Part shown: piece by piece, positions 27,286-37,663 of the stretch
How the letters are laid out: each line of letters begins with the position of its first letter
How positions within the stretch are numbered: position 1 is the stretch's first letter
Position numbers and translations under genes: made by a program
Assembly: GCF_013046825.1 (NCBI RefSeq)
Contig: NZ_CP053187.1
Coordinates: 527,501-591,500, forward strand
Length of the DNA: 64,000 nt
Source of the DNA: Turicibacter sanguinis
GTDB taxonomy: Bacteria > Bacillota_I > Bacilli_A > MOL361 > Turicibacteraceae
Reading direction: 5' to 3'
Notes under the pieces: generated by a model
Database searches by the model: none
Told to the model about the DNA's origin: nothing
The model's input: only the letters and a program-made list of their open reading frames with translations

Positions 27286-28713
27286 TTATTCTTGTATTAA
27301 AACTTCAAGTGCTGTTTGTAATTGAGTATCATATTGTTTATCACGAACTTTATTACGTAAAGCTAATGTTAATTCACTTGCTGTTTTATTATCAATAATT
27401 CCTGTGACTAGAATTTCATTATCTGCTTGGAAGTTTTCAACAGCTGATACTGTTGATTTATCATAATATCCATCATGGCGTCCAACTTGATAACCTAAGG
27501 CTGTTAAAATATTTTGTGCATTCGCTATAGAACTATCTACCATGTCATACTCTAAAGATTTTCCATCTGTTAAGTAGACTTGATAGTAGTAATAAAATTC
27601 TGGCGCTTCAACAACTAGAGTAGGTTCTACCCCTACTTCGTTAATCCAATTTCCATCTGGTGTTTTCCAAACTTGTGTTGTTAATTTTAATGAAGAATGA
27701 TCATCAAGTGGCATTGAAACTTGAACGGTTCCTTTTCCATATGATGTTGTTCCGATAACGGGATATCCGCCTGCCTCTTTCATCGCAGCGGCAAATATTT
27801 CGGATGCAGAAGCACTTCCTTCGTTAATTAACGTAACAACTTCATAATCTTTCCCCTCAGAACTTGTCATATATTGAGTTCCTTTACCTTCACGATTTTC
27901 AATCGTTGTAACGACTTTGTCTGGCGGTAAAATATAATCAACCATTTCAACAACACTTGTTAAATATCCTCCTGAATTGTTACGTAAATCAACAACTAAG
28001 GATTCCATTCCTTGATTTTCAAGTGACTCAATTCCTTCTTTAAATTCATTCGCTGTATTTTCACCAAATGTTGTCACCTGTAAATATCCAATCTTTTTAT
28101 CTCCAATGGTCATTAATTCAGTTTTAACTGTTTCTTGTTCAATTGCGCGTCGTTGGACTTCAATATAAATTAATTCCGGATTATCGTTACGTTGGATACC
28201 TAAAGTGACCGTTGTATCCACAGGGCCTTTAATCTTATTAGTTACTTCTTGTAAGTTTTGTCCTACAACGTTCTCGCCATCAATTTCAACAACTAAATCA
28301 TTGGCTAAAATCCCAGCTTCATCTGCAGGAGAATCTGGAAATGGTGACACAATCATTGTATAACCATTAATACTTGTTACTTCACAGCCAATACCTGAAT
28401 AAGTTTCTTCTAGATGCTCAACAAAGTTTTCGTAGTCACTCATCGTAAAATACGTAGAGTGTGGATCATCTAATGAACTAATCATTCCAGAAATAGCCCC
28501 ATCAATTAAAGCTTGATCATCACCATCATAAAAATAATAATATGTTTTCAATGCGTCATAAACTTGAGTAACTGAAGATGTTTCACCGTAATTAGAAGGT
28601 GAGACAATCGTTTGTACTTGCGTAGCAGGTTTAAATACTAACGATAAAATTAAAGTTACGACTACACCTAGACTAAAGCTTCCAATGATGAGAAACGTTT
28701 TATTTCGTTTCAT
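27286..28713 (-). CDS. S41 family C-terminal processing peptidase (CtpA/CtpB-like)
   Basis: A 475-residue secreted or membrane-tethered serine protease. An N-terminal membrane segment (about 6-27) is followed by a PDZ domain (IVSPFPDSPADEAGILANDLVV), then the S41 protease core: VDLRNNSGGYLTSVV, catalytic Ser in EGSASASEIFA and the Lys in GKGTVQVSM. The C-terminal 70 residues are a peptidoglycan-binding fold (GYQVGRHDGYYDKSTVSAV). The start is taken as the second of two ATGs for spacing to GGAG. Encoded beside FtsEX and an M23 factor as in Bacillus. Confidence 0.92.
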   Translation of the reverse strand: MKRNKTFLIIGSFSLGVVVTLILSLVFKPATQVQTIVSPSNYGETSSVTQVYDALKTYYYFYDGDDQALIDGAISGMISSLDDPHSTYFTMSDYENFVEHLEETYSGIGCEVTSINGYTMIVSPFPDSPADEAGILANDLVVEIDGENVVGQNLQEVTNKIKGPVDTTVTLGIQRNDNPELIYIEVQRRAIEQETVKTELMTIGDKKIGYLQVTTFGENTANEFKEGIESLENQGMESLVVDLRNNSGGYLTSVVEMVDYILPPDKVVTTIENREGKGTQYMTSSEGKDYEVVTLINEGSASASEIFAAAMKEAGGYPVIGTTSYGKGTVQVSMPLDDHSSLKLTTQVWKTPDGNWINEVGVEPTLVVEAPEFYYYYQVYLTDGKSLEYDMVDSSIANAQNILTALGYQVGRHDGYYDKSTVSAVENFQADNEILVTGIIDNKTASELTLALRNKVRDKQYDTQLQTALEVLIQE

Positions 28714-28928
28714 CATATCACTCCTTTTCCATTCAACGGAACGAATATAACCTCTATAGTATTTCCCATCTATTCCAAATAATGTAGACTTTATCGGTTT
28801 ATCTTTATTTTATCAATTTTTAGTAACATTGTCATGACTATAAAATGGAATAAATTAGATTAAAATGAGGAAAAGACGTATAAAAAGACTAAATCTCCAT
28901 TTATAAACACATTCTTATTTAATAGTGT

Positions 28929-28956
28929 AAAAAAAAATGAGCCAATTGGCTCATCT
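28929..28956 (-). terminator. Rho-independent terminator of the M23 gene
   Basis: Stem TGAGCC AATT GGCTCA followed on the minus strand by nine T. Confidence 0.85.
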
Positions 28957-28961
28957 TTTCG

Positions 28962-30119
28962 TTACCATCTAGATGGGAAATTAATATACTTACGTGGATT
29001 AACCGCATAAGGATAATTATAATAACCATCATACATTTCAAAGTGTAAATGGGCCCCAAAGGAGTTACCAGTGTTCCCCATGGTTCCAAGTTGCGTCCCT
29101 TGATTTATCTGTTGTCCGACAGATACTAAAGGTTTTGAGTGCATATGTGCATAAACAGTTGTAATTATTTTTCCATCCATATTATGTGAAATCATAACAT
29201 GCCATCCATAAGCTGCATGCCAGCCTGAACGAATAACTGTTCCAGATGCTGCTGCTAAAACTGGGGTTGATGTATCACCTGAGTTTCCTAAGTCAATTCC
29301 AGTATGATTTGAATAACACATAAACTCACAACTTACATATCCTGTTTTTAATGGAATAATAAATCCGCCTGATGTCTGAGAAACTAATAAATTCTTTTGT
29401 TCTTCTGCAATTGCAATAATTTCAGCTTGAGATAAACGTTCACTCTCTAATTCTTGAATTTGCTTTGCAATAGCTGCCTTCTGGCTTTGAAGTTTTTCTT
29501 CGTAAGCCTCTAAATTTGCACGCTCTTGTTCTAAACTTGCTTTGCTTGCAGCTAATTCTTCCTTTTGAACTTTAAGAGAAGATAATAAGTTTTGTTGTTC
29601 TGACACTAAAGATTTTAATTGATCCATTGCCTCTGCATCACTTTCAGCAAAGTGTGTCACAACACGTAAGTTTTTAATAAAATCAACGATACTTGTTGAT
29701 TGAGAAATAACTTCTAAAATCGTATTTGTACGAGATAATCGTTGTGAAACTCGCGCACGCTCACCTACAATTTCTTTCAATTCAGAAATTTGACCCTCTA
29801 GTTGCTCAATTTGATTCTCACTAGTCGAAATCTCACTTTCTTTTTGTTTAATTTGTTGCATATAAGAAGAAATCGCATTCTCTGTCATCGAGATTTTATC
29901 AAGTATTGCCCCAATATCTTCTTGAACGGCATTCAATTCCTGCTGTGCATCATTTTGTTGATTTTTAATATCTGAAATTTGACTTTGGGCCTGGTTAATT
30001 AATGCATCACATTCTTCAGTTGTTGTACATGTTGTTGTTGCCTCGGCAGTTAAATTCTGCTTAGGTGCAAAATGCAATGCCGTTAACACGGTTAAGCTAA
30101 TTAAAAGTTTTTTAACCAC
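28962..30119 (-). CDS. Secreted M23 peptidase with coiled coil (PcsB/EnvC-like)
   Basis: A 385-residue murein hydrolase. A signal peptide covers about residues 1-28. A long coiled coil (about 35-245: DALINQAQSQISDI to ELESERLSQAEIIAIA) leads to a LytM domain with zinc ligands in HTGIDLG and AHLHFEM and the YAHM loop. Its place directly after ftsX fits a factor activated by FtsEX at the division site. GGAGG precedes the ATG. It probably cuts peptide cross-bridges during cell separation. Confidence 0.9.
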   Translation of the reverse strand: MVKKLLISLTVLTALHFAPKQNLTAEATTTCTTTEECDALINQAQSQISDIKNQQNDAQQELNAVQEDIGAILDKISMTENAISSYMQQIKQKESEISTSENQIEQLEGQISELKEIVGERARVSQRLSRTNTILEVISQSTSIVDFIKNLRVVTHFAESDAEAMDQLKSLVSEQQNLLSSLKVQKEELAASKASLEQERANLEAYEEKLQSQKAAIAKQIQELESERLSQAEIIAIAEEQKNLLVSQTSGGFIIPLKTGYVSCEFMCYSNHTGIDLGNSGDTSTPVLAAASGTVIRSGWHAAYGWHVMISHNMDGKIITTVYAHMHSKPLVSVGQQINQGTQLGTMGNTGNSFGAHLHFEMYDGYYNYPYAVNPRKYINFPSRW

Positions 30120-30146
30120 GAAAGTTCCTCCTTCCTCATTTAATCA

Positions 30147-31061
30147 TTAAATTTTTAATGAGTAACGAATTACGGCGAAGAAACTTCCGATTAAACTAAT
30201 AGCAATTGAAATAATTCCAATTCCAAATGATAAAGTATACACTAACGGAAGTGGTGCAGTTAATTGGAACATTGGAATGACTAAGACTCCACCAAATAAT
30301 TCATATAAGTATTGATATCCAAAAACTGTAAACAAAATCGGTCCAATAGCTCCAAGCACCCCAATAATTAACCCTTCTACTAAGAATGGTACAGTAACAT
30401 GAGTAGCAGAAGCCCCGACTAACTTCATAATCTTAAGCTCATTTTTACGAGCATAAATTGTTAATTTGATTGTATTTTGAATTAAAAAGACTGCTAATAC
30501 TAATAATACTACTACAATCCATGAGAATGATTCACGAATCATTTTTGTAATATTAGCAAAAGCTGCTAATGATGATTCTTCACCATAATCGACATAGCTA
30601 ATATTAGACATCTCTTTAATTTCTTTAGCAACTTGATCGACATGATTAACAGCGTCGGCTGATACAACTAATGTCCCAACTAATGGATTTTCATCGCTTG
30701 TATTTTCAAAGAAAACAGCTAACTCTGGATCATCGTTACCAATACGATCGATAAAATCTTGATAGTTTTGCTCTTTAGTTGTGTACTCAACATCAACTAC
30801 ATAAGAGTTTTGTTCTATCGTGTCAATTGTAGATTGAATTTGTTCTGGTGTTGCCACTTTATCAAATTCAACAAAGATTTTAATTTCATTTTCTAATTGC
30901 TCTGTAAATTCATTTGAATTATGAGCAAATAAAACAAATAATGAACATAAACTTAAAGTAATCGTTAACGTAAAGATTGAAGAAATCGACATAAATAAGT
31001 TACGCCAAATATTCTTTAATCCATCACGAATATAACGGAAAAGTTGTCTAATTAGCATCAT
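30147..31061 (-). CDS. ftsX: Cell division protein FtsX
   Basis: A 304-residue membrane protein with four segments: one at about 20-46, then three near 175-200, 225-250 and 270-300. A large extracellular loop between the first two contains EIKIFVEFDKVATPE and EYTTKEQNYQDFIDRIG. It pairs with FtsE and controls the downstream secreted hydrolase. It overlaps ftsE by 14 bases; the ATG at 31061 follows AAGGG. Confidence 0.93.
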   Translation of the reverse strand: MMLIRQLFRYIRDGLKNIWRNLFMSISSIFTLTITLSLCSLFVLFAHNSNEFTEQLENEIKIFVEFDKVATPEQIQSTIDTIEQNSYVVDVEYTTKEQNYQDFIDRIGNDDPELAVFFENTSDENPLVGTLVVSADAVNHVDQVAKEIKEMSNISYVDYGEESSLAAFANITKMIRESFSWIVVVLLVLAVFLIQNTIKLTIYARKNELKIMKLVGASATHVTVPFLVEGLIIGVLGAIGPILFTVFGYQYLYELFGGVLVIPMFQLTAPLPLVYTLSFGIGIISIAISLIGSFFAVIRYSLKI

Positions 31062-31731
31062 AATATCCCTTCACCTCATCACTAAAAATTGTTCCATGAT
31101 CAACGGTTAGGACACGACAATCTGATTCAAAAATCAACTCATGATCATGCGTCGCCATAATAATCGTTTTACCTTCGCTATTTAATTTTTTAAGAATAGA
31201 AACAATTTGTTCAGAATTTTCAGGATCTAGGTTTCCTGTTGGTTCATCGGCAATAATAATCGCTGGATTATTGGCAATCGCACGAGCAATTGCAATACGT
31301 TGTTGCTCTCCACCAGACAACTGATTTGGATAGAAACGCATTTTACTTTTTAATCCAACTAATTCGATTGCTTTAATTGCTTTTTCACGCACCTCATTTG
31401 CTGGAAGACCAATGGCTTCTAAAGCAAATGCAACATTTTGATAAACCGTTAGTTTCTGTAATAATTTAAAATCTTGGAATACGACTCCAATTTCACGACG
31501 TAATTTTGGTACTTTGAATCGACTTAACTTTGTCACATCATGACCATTTACTATAATTTGTCCACCTGTAGCTTGTTCTTGACGATTAATCATTTTCAAG
31601 AATGATGACTTACCAGCACCACTTGGTCCGATTACAAAAACGAACTCGCCACTTTCGATATTTATATTAATATTATGAAGTCCAATAACTCCATTCGCAT
31701 ACTTTTTATTTACATTTATAAATTCAATCAT
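31048..31731 (-). CDS. ftsE: Cell division ATP-binding protein FtsE
   Basis: A 227-residue ABC ATPase with Walker A GPSGAGKSSFLK, Q-loop VFQDFKLL, signature LSGGEQQR and Walker B IIIADEPTGNLDPE. The N-terminal YANGVIGLHNININI matches FtsE. It acts with FtsX at the membrane to regulate peptidoglycan hydrolases in division or elongation. First gene of the ftsE-ftsX-M23 operon, with its promoter at 31766. Confidence 0.95.
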   Translation of the reverse strand: MIEFINVNKKYANGVIGLHNININIESGEFVFVIGPSGAGKSSFLKMINRQEQATGGQIIVNGHDVTKLSRFKVPKLRREIGVVFQDFKLLQKLTVYQNVAFALEAIGLPANEVREKAIKAIELVGLKSKMRFYPNQLSGGEQQRIAIARAIANNPAIIIADEPTGNLDPENSEQIVSILKKLNSEGKTIIMATHDHELIFESDCRVLTVDHGTIFSDEVKGYYDAN

Positions 31732-31765
31732 AATCTCCCCACCTATCTCTTGTAGAATCGAATTT

Positions 31766-31771
31766 ATTATA
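31766..31771 (-). promoter_or_regulatory. Extended -10 of the ftsEX operon
   Basis: TGTTATAAT on the minus strand (TATAAT at 31766-31771), 35 bases upstream of ftsE. The -35 is weak. Confidence 0.5.
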
Positions 31772-31982
31772 ACATACTAATCGACACTTACATTTTTTAT
31801 ACGACAATTGCCAACAAATAACAAATGTTATCCACATCTTTGTAAAAAAATAATAACAATAATAATATTTTAGCATACAAAGAGAGATAATAGTATAATA
31901 TGTCGACGATTTCCCTTCAACTTTTACACTGTTTACATATTATCTTTATCTGTTTAACCATAAAGAGTTTTTTTTTGGAACA

Positions 31983-32020
31983 AAAAAGCATCTTTTCCTA
32001 TTTGAAAAGATGCTTTTTAT
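31983..32020 (-). terminator. Rho-independent terminator of luxS
   Basis: Stem AAAAAGCATCTTTTC / GAAAAGATGCTTTTT adjacent to the luxS stop codon at 32022. Confidence 0.9.
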
Positions 32021-32021
32021 A

Positions 32022-32501
32022 TTAAGCTGGATAAACTAAGTTCTCTTCTTTAATAACATTTAATGTATTTTCAAGGAATTTTTGGGCCTCATATTTAGCC
32101 ATTGGCAAATTCATATCTAAATAGTTTCCACAGTCACGAGCACTTGCTCCTGGAACTTCACCTTCATAAGTCGCAACAAATTCAAAGGTTTCCTTAATTA
32201 AATCTACAACGTCACCTGATTTTAAATCACCTTTTAAAATTAAATAAAACCCTGTACGGCATCCCATTGGGCCAAAATAAATGGTTTGCTCAGCTGCCGT
32301 TGCATGGTTACGTAAAAACGTTGCTGCTAAATGTTCAATTGTATGAATTTCAGCATTATTCATAACAGGCTCACGGTTTGGTAATTTTGTACGAATATCA
32401 AAAGTTGTCACAACTTCTTCTCCAATGACATCTTGACGTGAAACATAAATTCCACGTAATAAATCTTCATGATTTACAGTAAAGCTAGGAATTTTCTTCA
32501 T
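32022..32501 (-). CDS. luxS: S-ribosylhomocysteine lyase (LuxS)
   Basis: A 159-residue metalloenzyme splitting S-ribosylhomocysteine into homocysteine and the AI-2 precursor. Metal ligands His53 and His57 are in HTIEH and Cys124 in ARDCGNY; the catalytic Cys81 is in GPMGCRTGFYL. Full length. It lies inside the otherwise Bacillus-like prfB-ftsE interval, so it was probably inserted here. It has its own promoter at 32595-32624 and a structured leader. Confidence 0.96.
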   Translation of the reverse strand: MKKIPSFTVNHEDLLRGIYVSRQDVIGEEVVTTFDIRTKLPNREPVMNNAEIHTIEHLAATFLRNHATAAEQTIYFGPMGCRTGFYLILKGDLKSGDVVDLIKETFEFVATYEGEVPGASARDCGNYLDMNLPMAKYEAQKFLENTLNVIKEENLVYPA

Positions 32502-32545
32502 TTAAAACACACTCCTTTGACTAACACTATCTCATTGAAAGACTT

Positions 32546-32580
32546 AACCCCCTCTGAACTTCATTAGTTAAGAAGGGGTT
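32546..32580 (-). promoter_or_regulatory. Stable hairpin in the luxS 5' leader
   Basis: Minus-strand arms AACCCCTTCT and AGAGGGGGTT (one G-T pair), with inner pairing AACT/AGTT, so the stem is close to 14 bp. It lies between the luxS promoter and its start; it has no T-run. Confidence 0.5.
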
Positions 32581-32594
32581 ATTCTTATTAAATT

Positions 32595-32624
32595 ATTATG
32601 CCTCATCTACTATACTTTCGTCAA
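32595..32624 (-). promoter_or_regulatory. Probable luxS promoter
   Basis: TTGACG, 18-bp spacer and CATAAT on the minus strand, placed just after the prfB stop. It gives a leader of about 85-90 bases to the luxS ATG. Confidence 0.55.
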
Positions 32625-32638
32625 ATCATGATGAAGTA

Positions 32639-33736
32639 TTAAATTGAATATCGTAAATAAGCATCAATAAATCCATCTAAGTCTCCATCCATGACTGATT
32701 GAACGTTCCCTACTTCATATGAAGTACGGTGATCTTTAACTAGTGAATACGGGTGGAAAACATATGAACGGATTTGACTTCCCCATCCAATCTCTTTCAC
32801 TTCACCACGGATTTTTGCTAACTCTGCTTCTTGTTCTTCAAGCTTACGTTGATATAATTTTGATTTTAACATCTCCATCGCTGCTTCACGGTTTTTAATT
32901 TGTGAACGTTGATTTTGACACGTTACAATCGTATTCGTTGGAATATGAGTAATACGAACAGCTGAATCAGTTGTATTAATATGTTGTCCACCAGCTCCAC
33001 TGGCACGATATGTATCGATTTTTAAATCTTCTGCACGAATTTCGATATCAATATCCCCTGAAAATTCAGGCATCACATCACATGAACAGAATGAAGTATG
33101 TCGTCTCCCTCCTGAATCAAATGGTGAAATACGGACTAAACGATGAACACCACGCTCTGCTTTAAAGTATCCAAATGCATTTGTTCCTTTAATTTTAATC
33201 GTCACACTCTTAATTCCGGCTTCTTCTCCGACAAGGTAATCAAGAACCTCGATTTTAAATCCTTTACGCTCAGCATATCGAGTATACATACGATATAACA
33301 TCTCAGCCCAATCTTGAGATTCTGTTCCACCTGCCCCTGGATGTAACTCTAAAATTGCATTATTAGCATCATAAGGTCCACTTAATAAAATTTCTAATTC
33401 AAATTTGTTTAAATGTTCCGAAACTTCTTCAATTTGTGATTCTAATTCAGCTTGTAAATCAGCATCCGGTTCTTCTAAAATTAATTCAAATGCCACGGCC
33501 AACTCTTCTACTTCGCCTTCTAACGAGTAAAATGTATTAACTTTATCTTTAATTGCATTCGCTGCATTAATAACTTCTTGGGCCTTACGTTGGTCATCCC
33601 AAAATCCTGCTACCTGCATTTGATCATCATACTCTTTAATTTCCGCTTCTTTTTGCTCAACGTTCAACGAATCTTTAAATTGATTGATACGCTCAGACAT
33701 TTTCTTAATCTCTGATCTTATTTCATGAATTTCCAT
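32639..33736 (-). CDS. prfB: Peptide chain release factor 2 (no programmed frameshift)
   Basis: A 365-residue class I release factor. It holds the stop-codon reading motif SPFDSGG and the catalytic [15 protein letters not shown]. The start ATG at 33736 ([10 protein letters not shown]) is inferred from GGTGA upstream and from the family start; an upstream GTG at 33748 would also be in frame. The region after residue 24 ([13 protein letters not shown]) is continuous, with no in-frame TGA, so the usual +1 frameshift autoregulation is missing. Confidence 0.95.
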   Translation of the reverse strand: MEIHEIRSEIKKMSERINQFKDSLNVEQKEAEIKEYDDQMQVAGFWDDQRKAQEVINAANAIKDKVNTFYSLEGEVEELAVAFELILEEPDADLQAELESQIEEVSEHLNKFELEILLSGPYDANNAILELHPGAGGTESQDWAEMLYRMYTRYAERKGFKIEVLDYLVGEEAGIKSVTIKIKGTNAFGYFKAERGVHRLVRISPFDSGGRRHTSFCSCDVMPEFSGDIDIEIRAEDLKIDTYRASGAGGQHINTTDSAVRITHIPTNTIVTCQNQRSQIKNREAAMEMLKSKLYQRKLEEQEAELAKIRGEVKEIGWGSQIRSYVFHPYSLVKDHRTSYEVGNVQSVMDGDLDGFIDAYLRYSI

Positions 33737-33907
33737 TATCGTCACCACTTCTTCATGTCAACTTTTATTAACTTATGCATCATTTAAGAAAACTTTAATG
33801 AGACTATAGTTCTACTTTATATCAAATTATTTGAATAACCAAGACTATTCTTCAATCTCTATCTTATTAATCGTTTGGTAGATAGTAATTCCTTCTTAAA
33901 CGAAAAA

Positions 33908-33943
33908 CAAGTTCAACTGATATTTAAAACATCAGTTGAACTA
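33908..33943 (-). terminator. Hairpin after secA, probable terminator
   Basis: Perfect 12-bp arms AGTTCAACTGAT / ATCAGTTGAACT, followed on the minus strand by TGTTTTTCG. The T-run is modest. Confidence 0.6.
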
Positions 33944-33961
33944 TGATTTCAATCTATCCAA

Positions 33962-36481
33962 TTAGTGTTCTTGTCCACAACATTGTTTATATTTTTTCCC
34001 ACTACCACATGGACACTCATCATTGCGTCCCACTTTATCAGCTTGACGTGTTACCGGGCGTTTTTTCTCTTCTTTTCCACTATTTGTAGCTGTTGGTTTC
34101 GCTACTTCCTCACGTTGTAAGTTTTGGCGAATCTCAGCACGTAAAATGTAACGAGTGACATCATCTTCAATACGTTCAATTAAACGATTGAACATTTCAA
34201 ACCCTTCAGATTGATACTCATGAAGTGGATTAATTTGTCCATAAGAACGTAAATGAATTCCTTGGCGAAGAGCATCCATTGCATCAATATGATTCATCCA
34301 ATGCGTATCAACAACACGTAAAACAATAACTTTTTGGAACTCATGGAAAATTGATGGATCAATTGATTCCTCTTTTTGACGGTAATTATCCTTCACAAGA
34401 GTTGCAATATATTCAATCATCTCACTTGTTGATTTTCCTTCAAGCTGAGATTTTTCTACATGATCAACTGGGAATAAGTTTGTATTTAAGTAGTTTAATA
34501 ACCCTTCATAATTATACTCAGTTGATGATTTAGCATCAGAGGCTTCCGCTGGAGCAAATTGTTCTACTAAACGTGTGATTGAAGAATCAATCATCGCAAA
34601 GATTACTGATGTTAAATCTTCAGTTTCTAAAATATCTTGACGTTGCCCATAAATCACTTCACGTTGACGACGGATAACATCATCATACTCTAATAAATTT
34701 TTACGCATATCATAGTTATTACCTTCAACACGTTTTTGTGCAGATTCAACGGCTTTTGTTACCATTTTACTTTCAATCGGTTCATTTGGATCCATTCCTA
34801 ATTTATCAACCATTTCGTGCATGCGATCAGAACCGAAACGACGCATTAATTCATCTTGGAATGATAAATAGAAGCGTGTATATCCAGGATCTCCTTGACG
34901 TCCAGAACGTCCACGTAACTGATTATCAATACGACGAGACTCATGACGTTCTGTCCCGATAACAGCTAATCCACCTAAAGCCTTAATTTCATCTGTTAAT
35001 TTGATGTCAGTCCCACGACCTGCCATGTTTGTTGCAATCGTAACAGCACCTTTTTTACCAGCATCCATAATAATTTCTGCTTCACGCTCATGGTTTTTCG
35101 CATTTAAAACGTTATGAGGAACCCCTTTACGTTTTAACAACTGAGAAATATATTCTGATGTTTCAACTGCAACTGTTCCAAGTAATACAGGTTGTCCTGT
35201 TTTATGACGATTTACGACTTCCTCTACTACCGCGTTGAACTTTGCATTGACATCTTTATAAACTAAATCTGGTGCATCAATACGCGCGATTGGACGGTTT
35301 GTTGGCACTTCAACAACCATCATATTATAAATGTTACGGAATTCTTCCTCTTCTGTTTTAGCAGTCCCTGTCATCCCTGATAACTTATTGTATAGACGGA
35401 ATAAGTTTTGGAATGTAATCGTTGCTAATGTTGAAGTCTCTTGCTTAATTTGAACATTTTCTTTAGCTTGAATCGCTTGATGAAGACCTTCTGAATAAGC
35501 ACGTCCTTTCATCAAACGTCCTGTAAACTGGTCAACAATTACGATTTCTCCATCTTGAACCACATAATCAACATCACGTGTCATAACAAAGTTTGCTTTT
35601 AATGCATTATTAATATGGTGTAATAATACAGCATGTTTAATATCATATAAGTTATCAATGCGGAAAGCACGTTCTGCTTTTTCAATCCCGCCTTCATTTA
35701 ACTGAATATTTTTCGTTTTAATATCAATATTATAATCTTCTTCATCACGTAATGACTTAACAAAGCGGTCAGCTAAAACATAAAGATTGGCTGTACGTTT
35801 TTGTCCACCTGAAATGATTAACGGTGTACGAGCCTCATCGATTAAAATTGAATCGACCTCATCGACAATCGCATAATTTAATTTACGTTGACACATTTGT
35901 TTTGCATAAAGCACCATATGATCACGTAAATAATCAAATCCTAACTCATTGTTCGTTGAATACATGATATCACATGCATATTGAGCCTTCTTCTCTTCAG
36001 AAGACATTCCAACTAAATTTAATCCAACAGTTAAGCCAAGCCAACGGTATAACTCACCCATTTCACGAGCATCACGACTCGCTAAATATTCATTGACAGT
36101 AATGATATGAACCCCTTTACCAGATAACGCATTTAAGTAAGCTGGCATCGTAGAAGTTAATGTTTTTCCTTCCCCAGTTCTCATTTCTGCAATATTACCA
36201 CCATGTAATGCAATTCCCCCAATAATTTGCACTTTAAATGGTGTCATACCAAGCACACGTGTTGAGGCTTCACGTACAACAGCGAAAGCTTCAACTAATA
36301 AATCATCTAATGATTCACCTTTTTCAATTCGCTCTTTAAACTCTAATGTTTTATTTTGAAGTTGCTCATCTGTTAATTGTTGCATATGTGGTTCTAATGC
36401 AATAACCTCATCTGCTAATTTATCAGCACGCTTTAATACTTTGACACTTGGGTCTAACATTTTTTTAATTGCTGCAATCAT
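33962..36481 (-). CDS. secA: Preprotein translocase ATPase SecA
   Basis: An 839-residue motor of the Sec translocase (842 with the first of three tandem ATGs). Walker A region is [23 protein letters not shown]-type box [17 protein letters not shown]; the second motor domain has [14 protein letters not shown] and [21 protein letters not shown]. The C-terminal zinc motif [14 protein letters not shown] is intact. AGGAG lies 8 bases from the third ATG (36481), chosen as start. Between hpf and prfB, as in Bacillus. Confidence 0.97.
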   Translation of the reverse strand: MIAAIKKMLDPSVKVLKRADKLADEVIALEPHMQQLTDEQLQNKTLEFKERIEKGESLDDLLVEAFAVVREASTRVLGMTPFKVQIIGGIALHGGNIAEMRTGEGKTLTSTMPAYLNALSGKGVHIITVNEYLASRDAREMGELYRWLGLTVGLNLVGMSSEEKKAQYACDIMYSTNNELGFDYLRDHMVLYAKQMCQRKLNYAIVDEVDSILIDEARTPLIISGGQKRTANLYVLADRFVKSLRDEEDYNIDIKTKNIQLNEGGIEKAERAFRIDNLYDIKHAVLLHHINNALKANFVMTRDVDYVVQDGEIVIVDQFTGRLMKGRAYSEGLHQAIQAKENVQIKQETSTLATITFQNLFRLYNKLSGMTGTAKTEEEEFRNIYNMMVVEVPTNRPIARIDAPDLVYKDVNAKFNAVVEEVVNRHKTGQPVLLGTVAVETSEYISQLLKRKGVPHNVLNAKNHEREAEIIMDAGKKGAVTIATNMAGRGTDIKLTDEIKALGGLAVIGTERHESRRIDNQLRGRSGRQGDPGYTRFYLSFQDELMRRFGSDRMHEMVDKLGMDPNEPIESKMVTKAVESAQKRVEGNNYDMRKNLLEYDDVIRRQREVIYGQRQDILETEDLTSVIFAMIDSSITRLVEQFAPAEASDAKSSTEYNYEGLLNYLNTNLFPVDHVEKSQLEGKSTSEMIEYIATLVKDNYRQKEESIDPSIFHEFQKVIVLRVVDTHWMNHIDAMDALRQGIHLRSYGQINPLHEYQSEGFEMFNRLIERIEDDVTRYILRAEIRQNLQREEVAKPTATNSGKEEKKRPVTRQADKVGRNDECPCGSGKKYKQCCGQEH

Positions 36482-36776
36482 CATCATCGCTCCTTGTTTC
36501 TATATCGTCACTAAAAAATTAGCTACATACCTTTAAATATAGTATTAAATAAGTGTAAAAAATATCATTTGAAAATAATTTATTAACTTGTATATTGTTT
36601 ACAATTATTTTATTAACATAATGTTACCACTTTTAAGAGAACATGTACATAAAAAATCACCCCCCCATTTGGGTAATTTACGTACAGAAATATGATTATT
36701 TCAACTAATAACATACTTTAATTAATGAAATACATACTAAAATGAGAATACACACCCATTTTATCACTAAAATTAA
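36482..36776. other. Intergenic stretch upstream of secA
   Basis: AT-rich and non-coding, about 395 bases from secA to the hpf gene in all. It holds the secA promoter region, unassigned in detail, and two hairpins near the hpf end. Confidence 0.5.
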
Positions 36777-36777
36777 C

Positions 36778-36807
36778 TTAAAAAGCTGCCTCTGGCAGCT
36801 TTTTAAG
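36778..36807. terminator. Strong rho-independent terminator
   Basis: AAAAAGCTGCC TCT GGCAGCTTTTT, with T/A runs both sides. It can end the hpf transcript on the minus strand. Confidence 0.85.
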
Positions 36808-36841
36808 CATCTTTTTAAATCAAATTTTATATGCACATCAA

Positions 36842-36868
36842 AGAGACTATCTAATTAGATAGCCTCTA
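36842..36868 (-). terminator. Second hairpin after hpf
   Basis: AGAGGCTATCT AATT AGATAGTCTCT on the minus strand (G-T pair included). The following T-run is short. It probably acts with the terminator at 36778. Confidence 0.4.
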
Positions 36869-36883
36869 AATTATTATCGAAAA

Positions 36884-37432
36884 TTAATTATTTGTTTCAA
36901 TGACACCGTACTTACCATCTTTACGACGATAAACCACACATACGGCATCTACTGCCATGTCACGATACACATAGAAATCGTGTCCTAGTAAATCCAATTG
37001 CATAATCGCTTCTTCTACATCCATCGGTTTTAAATGAACATTTTTCACTTTATAAGGGACTTCATCCTCCGCTTGATGAGTGACTGGTGTATCATCAACC
37101 GTTACAAAGTAATCGCTGATTCCTTCACGTTCACGAATTTTTTTATTAGCTTTTGTTTTATTACGGCGAATTTGTCTTTCTAATTTATCTACAACCAAAT
37201 CAATTGCTGCATATAAATCATCATTTTCTTCTTCAGCACGTAAAATGAACTGATTTCCTGGAATCGTTACTTCAACTTTTTGGATGACATCATAGATTTT
37301 AATGTAAACACGGGCTTCTAAATCTTGATTATTTGGTAAGAAACGTTGTAAGCTACCTACTTTATCCTCAATGTAATTTTTAATAGCCTCTGTTACAACG
37401 AAACGATTAGCTCCCCTGATTTGAATTCTCAT
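36884..37432 (-). CDS. hpf: Ribosome hibernation promoting factor, long form
   Basis: A 182-residue protein. The N-terminal S30AE domain (MRIQIRGANRFVVTEAIKNY to about residue 100) and a basic linker (RNKTKANKKIREREG) lead to the C-terminal dimerisation domain (about 125-182: VKNVHLKPMDVEEAIMQLDLLGHDFYVYRD). Long HPF causes 100S ribosome dimers in stationary phase. Start at 37432 follows GGAG with 8-base spacing. Upstream of secA, as in Bacillus. Promoter with TATAAT at 37465-37470. Confidence 0.93.
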   Translation of the reverse strand: MRIQIRGANRFVVTEAIKNYIEDKVGSLQRFLPNNQDLEARVYIKIYDVIQKVEVTIPGNQFILRAEEENDDLYAAIDLVVDKLERQIRRNKTKANKKIREREGISDYFVTVDDTPVTHQAEDEVPYKVKNVHLKPMDVEEAIMQLDLLGHDFYVYRDMAVDAVCVVYRRKDGKYGVIETNN

Positions 37433-37464
37433 TAGAATCACTCCTATCTATCTGATGTACCTTT

Positions 37465-37470
37465 ATTATA
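37465..37470 (-). promoter_or_regulatory. -10 box of hpf, with nearby cre-like sequence
   Basis: TATAAT on the minus strand, 33 bases before the hpf start. A cre-like word AGAAAGCGTTTTAA at 37489-37502 (12 of 14 positions of the cre consensus) overlaps the -35 region. Confidence 0.45.
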
Positions 37471-37663
37471 CTACAAACATTTGGAAAAAGAAAGCGTTTT
37501 AAAAAACTTGTCTATTTGTGTAACGATTTTTTTATCAGATGTTTGTAGCCCTTGTCGAATCACTCTTATCGAATCATCAAACACTGCTTTAAAACACCAT
37601 TTGTGTCTAAAAGTGACTTATATAATTGTAAGCATTTATAGGCAAAAATATTCCAAAAACCTC

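Noticed and set aside
33700-33748. Programmed +1 frameshift in prfB
   Set aside because: The reading frame is open from start to stop with no TGA near codon 25 and no slip site.
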